Assembly: GCF_018873765.1 (NCBI RefSeq)
Contig: NC_057919.1
Span: forward strand, 67,636,984-67,700,983
Reading direction: 5' to 3'
Origin: Telopea speciosissima
Taxonomy: Eukaryota; Streptophyta; Magnoliopsida; Proteales; Proteaceae
DNA: 64,000 nt
Every line of letters begins with the position of its first letter. Positions within the stretch are counted from its first letter, which is position 1. Positions 1-11,100 of this stretch are shown here, one piece after another. The notes beneath the pieces are model-generated. The model saw nothing but the letters and a program-made list of their open reading frames with translations. It did not search any database and was not told where the DNA came from. A program made the position numbers and the translations under genes.

Positions 1-43
1 GAGGAGCCCTTCTGAGAGTATTTGGTATTATGGTCTACAATTT

Positions 44-218
44 GGATCCTCTACTGTCGAGCTGTCCGGCAGGACATACTGTTGAGAGACAGCAAGGCAG
101 TGACTGACTGCCTTATCCCTGCTCAGATAAGACGTTCGAACAGGGGTAAGATGGTCATTCTCCGTCTTGCTGTGTCTCGGGAGTACCATCCTATCGGGCA
201 ACTCGGCAGTAGAGGATC
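44..218. repeat. Hairpin MITE-like inverted repeat
   Basis: Two arms of about 50 bp face each other. The left arm begins GATCCTCTACTGTCGAG near 45 and the right arm ends CTCGGCAGTAGAGGATC near 217. Matching purine-rich stretches continue inward, with AGACAGCAAGGC on one side and the complement of GTCTTGCTGTGTCT on the other. No coding potential is credible; the open frames on both strands are by-products of the palindrome. The target-site duplication was not resolved. Confidence 0.6.
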
Positions 219-289
219 TGAATGTCTTGGTCCTTTGTGCCTCCCCCACAACATTCATTGATATCAGGGGTCCCATATTCAAATAATCG

Positions 290-1712
290 GGTAATTTACA
301 CATACCACCCCTGAGGTTTGACAAAAGGATATTTTACTCTCCAGTTTTGAAAAATTCTGCATAGCCCCCTGAGGTTTGCAAACGGTAACAAATAAGCCCA
401 TTCAGTCAGTTCATGACTAACTGCGTTAAAATTTAGATTTGAACTGATGGAATTGCCCTTGGCAATTTAGGGTTTCAAATTAGGGAAAAACCCCAAATCT
501 GAACCCTTCACTCACCTGCAACTCGTCTTCCTCCCCATTCCACTTATGCTTCTACCCTAAAATAGGGTTTCAAAGAGAGATGTCCAAATCCCTAACATGC
601 CCAAATCCAAATCCATTACCTTGTGCTGATAGCTGTGGAGTTAGTATAAATTTGCACATTTCATCTGATTACAGAATAGGATGGACAGCTTGTATCACTC
701 TTTTTTAATTGCGAAGAAATCAATTTTGAAGATTGGTTTATTGCAATACAAATGAACAAAGCATACTCTTGTTGTGAAAACGTGTACGTATTCTTAGTGC
801 GCGGTTCAAGAGTTGTGAGTTGACAGAGATTTTACTATTCTTCGTTCTTCGATGAAGAAGAAAAAATTGCAGAGATGCTCGGGTTAGTTGTGCCTTAAAT
901 CGAAGTCCTTGTAGAATAAGAGAACCAGGAAGAAGAAGAGGGCAAGATATCTGATCTTCCTCCTGATAAAGCCAAAGATGAGAAAATTGGAAACTTGTCA
1001 TTCCATTACCGAAATGGTACTTCTTACCAACCACCATGGACGGGATCAAAACCAAAGCTATCTTCCAATTACAGGTTTATAAGATCCCACTTGATATGAA
1101 CAGAACTGCACTATTTCCTCCCCCAAAATGGAAAATCAATGGTGTTCTGAATCCAGATTACAAGTGTGGTGCTCCAATTAGAGTTGACCCAATCGATTGG
1201 TCAATTGGTAGATGATGTTTTGAGTGGATCAATAGATTGAAGTGCTGCAAAAGTGACAAATTAATCAGCGACTGTTACATGGACAAATCCATTCTCATCG
1301 ATGAACTTACGGGTTTTTTTTTGGAATATAGGTTTTGATTACTTTCTGACTTAGCAGGAATATATTTTGATGGGTATTTGCAGCTTGTGAGTTCAATCAT
1401 TTGGATGCTGATGTCCGGTTGCCTCCACGAAAGTTCTCCTAGCCGGACTGAAGAAGCAGAGTTGTAATATCTGCTGAGCTCGGATTCTAACAGCCTTGGT
1501 CTCTGTTCATCCCTAGGTTACATTTGGGGAAGATAAGTTGAACGTTTTTTCTTGTAAGGGCATTTTTGTAACTTTATCCCTTGATTTTAACACAGTTAGT
1601 CATAAAGTGATAGAATGGGTGTATGTGTTAATATTTGTAAACCTCAGGGGTATGCAAAATTATCCAAAACTGGGGGGTAAAATTATACTTTCACAAAACT
1701 TTTTTGAAAAGT
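290..1712. mobile_element. MULE-like TIR element, possible Pack-MULE with unidentified coding fragment
   Basis: A stretch of about 117 bp at 316-432 matches the reverse complement of 1583-1699. Shared blocks include CCAGTTTTG, CCCCTGAGGTTT and CATGACTAACTG. Long imperfect terminal inverted repeats around a non-transposase interior are typical of Mutator-like elements. The left outer end may start nearer 290, and the right end looks trimmed, so no TSD was fixed. The interior at about 840-1250 has a gene-like look. One + frame at about 950-1050 reads PPDKAKDEKIGNLS and onward without stops, and another at about 1070-1215 has a short open stretch. Stops separate them. I do not recognise the source gene. 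Confidence 0.6.
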
Positions 1713-2380
1713 TTTAGTTTGAGGTCCATTTTATTAGATACAATCTGTCCATCTCCTTGTGTGCTTTTTGTCAGACTGATTATGATTCAGATAGGCATTT
1801 ACTAGTCTCTTTTGATTTCACAAAATGAATTCTCCCAGAATCTTCTGTCTTAGATATTGGTTGAATACTTGAATCCCTACTTTTAAATACATCTTTTTTA
1901 TAGCTAGAGAAATTTTTTTTTTTTTAAGGGATAAACAATGCCAATCGGTGTTGTGCCGCAATTAGTACCTCTGTCAGGCACAACTGCACGTGAAATGATC
2001 GGTGCACCAGGGGATGCATCGAACATTTCGTGCACGACTGTGCCTAGCCACAAATACACACCAAGGCATAATACTAGGTAGCGTTCTTTCTCCTTTTTTT
2101 ATTTGCGATTTCAATAACATGCTACTTCCTTTGGAATGCAAGAAATTATTGTGTTTACCTTCATGTTCTTCTAAACCTAATTTATCATTATGGACAACAT
2201 TTCTTATTAGGTTTAGGATTTGAATATTTATAATTATATTTATAAGTGGAGATTAGTCAGGATCAACCCTCCAATCCCTAATAGATTACATAAAACTGTA
2301 CTCATGATCATTTGATTATTATTTGTGATGGCAGTTTATTGTATTTTATAAAACAAAGTTCTAAAATACCTTTGTGTGTT
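1713..2380. other. Intergenic, small hairpin only
   Basis: No gene seen. At about 1973-2047 a short inverted repeat is visible: AGGCACA and TGCACG in the left arm pair with CGTGCACGACTGTGCCT in the right arm. This could be a tiny MITE or the remnant of one. The rest is AT-rich with homopolymer T runs. Confidence 0.4.
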
Positions 2381-2750
2381 TCCGTTTATGTTTGACATTG
2401 ATCGGTTTTGACCAATGTCAATATGTTTTTATTGCATGTCTTAGAGGGACATATCCCTTGGGAAGGATGTTTTCAAGGGATCCTTCTCTATATATAGAAG
2501 ATGTTTTTAGACACTTTGTATGAGAATTACAACTGTTGTTACACACTCACTCTTGTACTCAGTTTTTCTCAATTTTTTTTTTTTTTTTTTTTAAATTATT
2601 TTGAGAAGTTCTTTTATTCTATTTCCTTTGTTGACTGAGCACAACCCAAATGTATGTCGATGGGACCTAATAAACGAGTACAACAATTACTGGAGGGACC
2701 AATAACTATTTTATCTTAGAGGCTGATTCGTAAAAATCCAACTTGCATCA
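2381..2750 (+). repeat. Possible degraded LTR fragment
   Basis: The stretch has the look of an LTR: a TATA-like CTATATATAG at about 2489, then a pyrimidine-rich tract, then a segment ending in CTACA near 2764. No primer binding site, second copy or TSD was found, so this is only a suggestion. Confidence 0.2.
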
Positions 2751-4797
2751 TAGGGGCGTCTACAGTCTTAAGAAAAATATCCATTGACACGACTCAACCT
2801 CTTAAGTTTCTCAACATAATTCCAAATTCATAACATTATATTTGATGTTTGAGTTGCCAACATCAATATTGATTTATCTACAAAACAGATTAGTTAATCT
2901 AAACCTCTTGTTACATCCCCATTGTATGATTTGGATGATACGTTTCTCCCACATCTTGAAACTTGAGAAGGTTGCAAGTGAAAAAGATGCTACTAGTCTT
3001 CCTTAGCAATGCCCTTTTTGGAATGTTTTTCAACTAATATATTAATTCCCTGCCCCCTCTTTTGTATTGGTAGATTCCCTTTCGGTCCTGACTCCTGAGC
3101 CTCTTTACTCCACTGGCAAACAAAGCCAGTAGCAAAAGCTGCACTAGACTACAATCATTGCTGTATTGGACCTGCAAATTCAAGTTAGGGCCCCACAAAT
3201 GATAGTACCGTGTGCCCAGGATCCAAATTCTGGTTCTCTGGTTAGTGGTTACATCTTAGTAGATCCACCTCCATTAACACAATTGAGAGTTGAGCTCGTC
3301 TCCATCTCCAGGGAGTCTAGTATGCCCAGGGAGCATCTAGTCGTTGGGCTGTATCGCATATATTTCTAGGCATGCATCGAGATATGTATAGTACATCCCC
3401 ACCCTTAAATACCCCTTGAACGTACCCTAGGCGCTGAGCTCCCTGGAGACGAGCCGGATCCCACAATTGAAGAGGGTAATGATCATCAAAATTAACATTT
3501 ATACAAAAAGGCATGCTATAATGTTTTGTTTTTTTCTTAGTAAAAGGCATGCTATAATGCCAATAGCAAACACCTTAAAAGATTTGATAGTAGGATTTGA
3601 GAGCTCCTTCAGGGGAATCCATAGCCTTCTTCTTCTTGATATGATTTGCTGAGTAAATCTTCTCTCTCTATATATTTTTCTCAATCATTGAGTTCCACAG
3701 ACCCTACTTAATTTATGATGGACTAATAATTCAAAATTCTTGCTTTTTGTTTTTTTTCCCCCCATCTCTCTTGTGCTGCAAATCTTGATATTTATTACTG
3801 AGGAATTTTGTTGTAACTAAAGTTGTAAAAAGTAAATTACATTATTTATTGGGGAGATGTTTTGTGCATGATTGTGCATGGTGTATGACTATATACATAG
3901 TCGTCGGATGGAACCGAGGGAATGCACCATTGATCCTCATCTCCCATCCAATGGTTGTCCGCATAATGCACGGTCATGCAAAAAAAAAATAAAAAAAATA
4001 AAAAAAATATATATATATATATTTAAAGAAAAAGATAGACATAAAAAATAATCATTGCATCATCATAATTTTTGTCTCATTATGTTTTTTTTTTTCTTGG
4101 CATCCAAACGTATCCTTAATTAGTATCACACTTCTTCTTTCAATGAGGTGAAATTCTTTCATTTCACGTGTCCTTAAAAAACATGTAAGACAATAATAAC
4201 TCTTGAGAATGACATAATGGTAAGTTCTTTTAAATTATTTTGAAAATCTATTTTTACAATTGACTTAAAAAAACTTTTAGTAAGAAGTTAACCCAGTCCT
4301 CTCCTAAAGCAGGTTAGTAGACTGCCAATATGCGATCGATGTCAATAATTGTGATATACAAAGCTTGCTTCCGCTAGGGCTAGGCAATAGGACTAGGCAA
4401 TCAAAAGAATGTTACAACATCTCATCAATTTACCACTTTAGTTACATAAGATGCATACACTCATGTATTTAAAAGGAAATATACATTATACATTGTGTAT
4501 GGGGAGGGGATGTATATGCTGCCGACATGTGATAGAATCCCTACACCCAAATCCCAACTAAGGGAGGGAAAAAAAGAGGCAATGCATAGTTCGTCAACAG
4601 AGGGCTCACATATGAGGGAGAAGAGAGAATGTGAGAGGGTGGTACACAACGACGGTGTTTACAACTATTTTTTATCATCCAAAAAATAAATCAAACTTAA
4701 GAAAACATAACCGATACAAAACATATCTAGAAGCGATTCACAATCAGTCCAGATGGTAACGCAAGGAATTTTTTTCCTGTACGGTTCCCTGATCAGT
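2751..4797. other. Intergenic, AT-rich; no gene recognised
   Basis: No coding region is supported. Small structures include the 17-mer AAAGGCATGCTATAATG repeated at about 3508 and 3544, a TA microsatellite near 4005-4020, and a stretch at about 4030-4115 that resembles 13975-14055 (both contain CATTGCATCATCAT and TTCTTGGCATCCAAA). The latter suggests a dispersed repeat. Confidence 0.4.
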
Positions 4798-5262
4798 GCG
4801 GTTCCCTAGTTCCTCTCACAAGAGGAGGGTGGACCCCACCTGGGCAGACAATTTGGTCAGGTGCCCCGGGTGGGTCCCACCCCCCCTCTTGTGAGAGGAA
4901 CTAGGGAACCGCACCGGTCAGGAATCGTAGATGATAATTGTCCTAACACAAGTGAGCCCTCATTGTTTGGCCTTTTGAAGTCTTTTAATAAATGAATACA
5001 TCGATAAACCAATATCTTGTGAGGGTGGACCCCACCTGGGCGGTTCCCTAGTTCCTCTCACAAGAGGAGGGTGGACCCCACCTGCGCAGACTATTTGGTC
5101 AGGTGCCCCGAGTGGGTCCCACTCCTCCTCTTGTGAGAGGAACTAGGGAACCGCACCGATCAGAAACCATAGACGATAATTATCCTAACGCAAGTGAATC
5201 CTCATTGTTTGGCCTTTTGAAGTCTTTTAATAAATGAATACATTGATAAACCAATATCTGCT
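4798..5262. repeat. Directly duplicated hairpin MITE, two copies, 242-bp period
   Basis: Each copy starts GCGGTTCCCTAGTTCCTCTC (4798 and 5040) and contains the reverse complement GAGAGGAACTAGGGAACCGC about 95 bp later, making a near-perfect hairpin of about 118 bp. The hairpin is followed by a shared unique tail ending AAACCAATATCT. The two copies differ by scattered substitutions. A partial third arm (GAGGGTGGACCCCACCTGGG, 5021-5040) sits at the junction. Both hairpin and tail were duplicated, so this is a segmental tandem duplication rather than two independent insertions. Confidence 0.75.
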
Positions 5263-7080
5263 AATTTAGATAATCTTCAGCCAACGAAATAGAAAGTATT
5301 AGAAGTGGTGAGAATCTTTCACAAAACAAAAGGAGAAAATGAACTGCTTTATTGCAAACAATTTCTTGATATTAATTGCATGCTTTGTTGGCTTATTTGA
5401 TAAGAGTAACCTACATATTGTGGGGTATGATCGAGTTATCGTTGGTGACATAAATAAGGACTGATCGTCACCTAAGGCTCCTATGCAGTACTATGTCTAC
5501 GCAGCATGTACAACACCAGACACAATGAGACGTGCAAAGACAACCTTACCCTGCCCGAGTCATTGTCTAAAATATTTATAGTGACAAAGACTTGATTGGA
5601 CGTAGGAAAAATAAAAAAGTAATTAATTTAAAAAAAAATTAATGAGTATGTCCCCCCTTTTTTTTAAAAATAAAAATCCATATGAAATTATTTACCAAAG
5701 AGACCCATTAATTAATGACATTTTGTATGTCATTCATTAATGGTTACAAAGATTGGCAAATGATTTTCCCTCTGTTCTCTCTATCATATTTGTTGAGAAA
5801 TGTGTAAAGTTGTTGAGGTGTATTGTCATATCGAAGAAAATTTGTCTTTGTTTCCTTTGTGTGCAATCAAGAAACTCCTCACTGCATCAATTACTCCATC
5901 TACGTCTTTCTCCTTTAAGAAAAATCAAGGGCTCCCCTTCTCTCTCGATCTCTCACACACATTCATGTTCATCAAAGCATGACCTCCACTCTTCCTTCTC
6001 CATCTCTTAAATATAAAGAAACAAGGTTGATATTAAAGAGGATGAATCAGTGTCTACAAAAATCTTCCATATTTTCTCCCAACACTCTTTGTATTTCCAA
6101 CATCTATCTCAAACAACATTCATGGGAACAACACTCACAACTTGCACATAAACATTGTCTTACTTGCGGCACACACACATTCATAGAGATGCACAAACAC
6201 AAATGTTGATATGGCGGCATTGAATGGTGATCGTTGGATCATAGGCCAACTCACAACCTTAGTTAGGGTTGTGGAATCAATCTTAGTCTATTGCGATTCA
6301 ATGGGTGAGTTTTAAACTGGTTAAATGGAATCTTGATTCGGCACATAACATTGTGGAGTAACACATTGATAGTGGTACCACTTATCACACTGCCCATGTC
6401 ACACTACTACACCGAACTAATGTCTAGCACCATCCACCACAATGCCCTTGTGGCAATCTATTTGATTGTATCGAAAGGCCTAATGAATTGGGATTTCCCT
6501 ATTGGGCCAGGTTATTTTGGGGCAAGCAGATCATTTATCATAAAGAGGATGAGCTTCAAGAGAATGATTCGGAGTTCTTGAAGAGTGGAACCATGTAGTA
6601 CCAGACATGAGATAGATCTTCCAAAGAACAAGGTTTTTTTCGAATAAGCCAATTCATTTGGGACCCTACAAATCCATTCTTTTTTCTATTAATTGATAGA
6701 GGTGCCACTTATCACATTGCCCATGTCACACTACTACACTGAATTACTGTCTAGCACTATCCACCGCAATGTAAGTTTGACTGTGTCAAGCATCATGACC
6801 TATGTGAGTGTGTTGAATTGTTGATTCTGACTATGTTGACAACAATGACAACATCAATTTCCATATCCTCAACAAAGGTTTTTCTCTGTTGTGATTCCAT
6901 ATCTGTCATATGGGGTTTGATCTTACATCGGTTCGTAAGGAATTTGGTGTGTACTAATATGGTCTTGAGTTTCCTCACCTTAAAACAAAGGACTGATATT
7001 GGATAACATGGTATCATTTTTCATTGTTATGAAGGAAATCCACTACTTGATATATAGTGTCCTGCTACTTTTTATAATGC
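5263..7080. other. Intergenic; direct repeat but no gene
   Basis: No gene recognised. A direct repeat of about 80 bp is present at about 6372-6450 and 6700-6775. Both copies contain CCACTTATCACA and CCCATGTCACACTACTACAC. The short open frames here have no family resemblance and no codon structure that I can support. Confidence 0.4.
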
Positions 7081-7085
7081 ATTAG

Positions 7086-7370
7086 TTGATGAAGCCATGT
7101 TATCCGCACTGCACTTCTTGAAGCGATATCTAAAGTCTATGACAATCTAATTGTTGAATCAGACAATAAGGATGTGATATCCTATCCTCATAGGAATTTT
7201 TCAGATTCCCCTTTGGAGATGCATTTTATTCTTGCAAACATCATGTATTTATCCTCGCCAATTTGTTCCAAGAGAAATTAACAACTTAGTTGGCTCCCTG
7301 AATAGGAGGGCACTATTAATAATGTATACTGCAGTTTGACTCAATTCTGATCCATAGTTACCAAAGATGT
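7086..7370 (+). mobile_element. LINE-type RNase H-like fragment, decayed
   Basis: Read on the + strand, the stretch gives an RNase H-like (RVT_3) signature: AISKVYDNLIVESDNKDVIS near 7125-7180. After a frameshift near 7270 it continues as PREINNLVGSLNRRALLIMY up to about 7330. This pattern, with the acidic ESDNKDV strand and the REINNLVxSLxRRA helix, is the usual C-terminal end of plant LINE-like polyproteins or reverse-transcriptase-like RNase H proteins. The frame is interrupted by TAA near 7279 in one frame and TGA near 7338 in the other. No reverse transcriptase domain was found upstream, so it is a dead 3' remnant. Confidence 0.6.
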
Positions 7371-7966
7371 GTTCAACTCCAACCATGAGTTCGACCTACA
7401 TGTTTTGGATATTAATAAAAACCGAAAAAGGGGGGAGGGGGGCGCCAATAGAACTTAGGTTACTACAGGTTTTGTCACACAGTCGGTGACAATCAGACGG
7501 ACCCCATAAATTAAAGGTTTTTAATTAGTGCACAGAAGGGGAGTAGATGAAATAATAAAGGCAGTGATAGGAATGGGAAATTAATGAGGGGTGTCAAGTG
7601 TGAATTATGGAGGGAGAGAGAGGGAGGGGACACAGACCTTCTACGGCACGTTGCCCGGTCCTGCTTGTGTTGTGCAGACACAAGGTCGCGTACAATGATC
7701 GCCTTATCCGACAGCCCACATCGTAGAAGATCTGGATCCAAGGGAAGGAAATAGTGTTCGTCCGTTGGGCTAACCATGGTACGTAGTTTCTGTACTTTCA
7801 ATCCTTCAACGTGGGAGATTGAAGCCCGTGAGATCAGCTCCTCGACGGTCGACAAGCCACGACTACTGCGCCTTCTCCTTCCTTCATCGTGGCTTCTTTC
7901 ACCACCGCAAATCCTTCTACATCACCAGCCCCACCCCTCTCTCTGTCCATCTCTATGTGTGTGTGC

Positions 7967-7972
<6 letters not shown>

Positions 7973-8004
<32 letters not shown>
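7973..8004 (+). repeat. (AG)n microsatellite in MYB promoter
   Basis: Sixteen AG units lie 27 bp upstream of the TATA box. GA-rich tracts of this kind are frequent in plant core promoters and 5' leaders and are length-polymorphic. Confidence 0.9.
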
Positions 8005-8007
<3 letters not shown>

Positions 8008-8030
8008 CAGAGTGTGTGTGTGTGCGCGCC

Positions 8031-8038
8031 CTATATAG
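8031..8038 (+). promoter_or_regulatory. TATA box of MYB gene
   Basis: CTATATAG lies 122 bp before the ATG at 8160, which would give a 5' leader of roughly 90-100 nt. It is the only good TATA match close to the start codon. Confidence 0.55.
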
Positions 8039-8159
8039 CATTGTTAAGCCCCATTTTACCCTTCTCAACTCTGAGCACGCACAAGTTTACGAGGCCAGAG
8101 TGCCCATTTCTCTCTCTTAATTTCTGCCCTGTTAGTGTTTGTGGGTGGGTTTCTGAGAG

Positions 8160-11100
8160 ATGGGAAGAGCTCCTTGTTGCGAGAAAGTGGGATTGAAGAA
8201 AGGGAGATGGACAGTCGAAGAGGATGAGATCTTGATGAAGTACATTCAAACTAATGGCGAAGGTTCATGGAGATCATTACCCAAGAATGCAGGTTAGATA
8301 ACAAATCCAAAAAAGACGAATGGGTTTTTGTTTTCTTTGGTTTAACTGAGTTTAGTCCTTTTTTTCTTCTCTTCTTTTCTTTTCTTTTTCTTTTTCTTAC
8401 TTTTTTTTTTTCTTTTTTTTTTTTTTCGTTGAGAAAAAAGGAAATTTATTGAATAAAAAAAGGCAAACAAGTCTATGACTTAAAAAGGAGAAACTAAGTC
8501 CTAAACCATAATGGCGAGGACTTCAAGCCACTCGTTTATCTGAGAAAGAAAAACGAAAAAAAAAAAAAAAAAAAAAAACCTGAGTTTGGTTTTTAAATGT
8601 AGGTATTTTTTATGAGTCTTTGTAATGTTCTTAGATACTTTTATGTTCTTGAAGGTTTATTGAGATGTGGAAAGAGTTGCAGACTGAGATGGATCAACTA
8701 CTTAAGAGCTGACTTAAAGAGAGGGAATTTCACAGCTGAAGAAGAAGATATGATCATTAAGTTACGTAGCTCCTTGGGAAACAGGTGCTACACTTTACAC
8801 AATTTGTACTTTATGTGTCTCAAGCCGCACATGGTCACTTTCCAGCTTCCTGTTTACCCTCTATTCATCGATCAATCACAAAAAGTGGGGTTTCTTTGGA
8901 TTGTTGGGTATAGAGATTCGGACTCAGGCAGGGTGCCGGACAGAATCATTTTTCGTGCACCCCAGACTCGGCTCTTGTCCAGCACCCTGTTTGGGCTGCA
9001 TGTGCAGCGTTGAACACAGTGATACTGCCTCACCCCTGCCCGAGTGCCTTGCCCGAGCAGGGGTGAGGCGATCTTTTCATGTCTCACCAAATCCGACGTT
9101 GCATATGCAGCCTGGGCAGGGTGCTGGACAGAATCCTTTTCCGAAACTGACTGTCACTTAGATGGGACTCCTAGGGACACCAACAGCTTCCTCTAAATCT
9201 CTAATAGAGGATAATTATGATCCTCGATTCTCTATACAATAGGTGTAGAGAAACTTTCACCTTTTTCAATTCGACCATTTTTTTTTCCCACCAAGAATCT
9301 CTTCACTCACCATCTTTATGGTGGTTGGATGGGATTCTTGGGCAGGTTTTGCCAATGGGAGTGATTATAACCATCAATTCTTGAAGAATCTCGAGAAGCA
9401 ACTCTTGGCGTGGTGGTGACTGGTATGGAAGTAGTTTTTTGACTGGGAGTGTGGCTTATGCTAGCACTCCCATGTGTCTATCTCTCTCCTCCTCAAAACA
9501 AGGGGGCAAAGATGTCTTTTCTTATGGGGAGGAGAGAGATAGTGTCACGCCCCTATTCCAGACAAGGAATATAATATCATATAAAGGGTGACTAGGACGA
9601 CGCGTGTCATCCTACTAAACCGCCCGGATCACAGACACAGTGTCCCAACGCACAGTCATAGCCAATATTAACACAATATAATATTAGAATGCAGAAAAGA
9701 GGAATATTACATTCCAAGGATCAGTAGTATTGCGGAAGCGTATAAATCGAATAGTTACAAGATGTTCAAAGGCTAGATGATAAATACAGTAATTAGTTAC
9801 ATTTCCAATGACCATCTAATAACTATCAAAATGGTATAACAGTAAGTATTTCAACATAGGCCTTAGCCTCAAAAGTAAATCAAAAGGGATCGAGTCCCGA
9901 ATATCCTCACGGCCCGTAGGCACAATCATCGCAAGGACACCCGTCGCCATGTTCCTCAAACACGGCCACCGGTTCCTCCTCACCAATCTCATCGTACCCC
10001 GAGGGCTGCACTCCAAGTCCCGCGAGATATCCGTCACCTGCATCATAATCTAAAAAGTGTGCGCACGAGGGGGTTAGCTCCACTGAGCCAGTGAGGGGAT
10101 GGGGATGCACAAACACGCAATTCACATAGTCCAATGATGCATGCACATGTTAAGTCCATTTTTCCACCTAACAAACAACTAAGTCAATGGCATATGCTAC
10201 TGTGACAACTCGGGAGATACTGTGGGTCACTTAACTTATCGCCACAATGAAACCTCAATTGTCACGTGGGACCTACGCCGATCGAAGCCTCCAAGACCAC
10301 TCAGTGGCAGACCCCTGATAACCAATACTACCATGACTGGCCTCTCCCACCTCCACAGAATCCGGTGTACTGATTACCCAACACCTAAACCCCTGTTGGT
10401 AAGGGTCGTAGCATAAGGGTGTGAAATCCTAGCCACAATATACTACATGCAAGTCCTATCGTCCCGAGAGGTAATCCGGGCGCATCAACTTTTCATCCGG
10501 TTTAGTGCCCGGTTACTAGCACGACGGCGCATCTGATTCAACATGACATTCAACATAATTTCTTCATAAATGTATATAGTGTTCGGGGTTCCGGCACCGG
10601 TACCCACCGGCACCGAGACCCATCAAGGTACAACATTACCAATCATCATTATAACAAATAGATATAAAATTATGCAATATGCGCAAACATGCTTATTAAT
10701 TATAATGAGTACATAATATATAGTGCAATAATAATAACAAGCCCAAACAACCAAACCCACTCACAACGTATACGCCAAGCACCACGATTATCAGTTGTCG
10801 CCTCGATCAAGCAATAAGCCACAAAATGAATATATTAACCTATACAAAGAGTGAAATAAGGTTAAACGAGCAAAGGGAAAGGATTCCCAAAAGGTCTCCC
10901 ATAATCACTTAGTATAAGGTTTCACAAAGTGGTTGCAGGAGTGGTTTCATGCCCAAATTCTGCAACCACATGTAAATCCTAGGAAATCGGGGGTTCGGGA
11001 CATTTTTAGTCAAGGTCGGATGCAGATGTGGTTTCAGAAAACTGAAACCGAGTGTAAATCCGAGCTTCACAGGGGCTCAGGACAATTTTAGTCAAGGTCG

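Larger units (their letters stand above)
7371..8159 (+). promoter_or_regulatory. Upstream region of the MYB gene
   Basis: About 790 bp lie between the LINE remnant and the MYB start codon. The proximal part has a GA microsatellite (7973-8004), a TATA box (CTATATAG, 8031-8038) and a pyrimidine-rich leader. The more GC-rich stretch at about 7630-7770 is not recognised. I see no confident flavonoid-gene cis motif, and activity is inferred only from position. Confidence 0.45.

Noticed and set aside
7511..8120. Two opposing 114-codon frames upstream of the MYB
   Set aside because: One crosses the GA microsatellite and TATA box; neither shows any family resemblance.
8612..9013. 133-codon frame starting before MYB exon 2
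   Set aside because: It is read-through of intron 1, exon 2 and intron 2; the real exon is 8655-8784, shown by GT-AG sites and the conserved R2R3 junctions.
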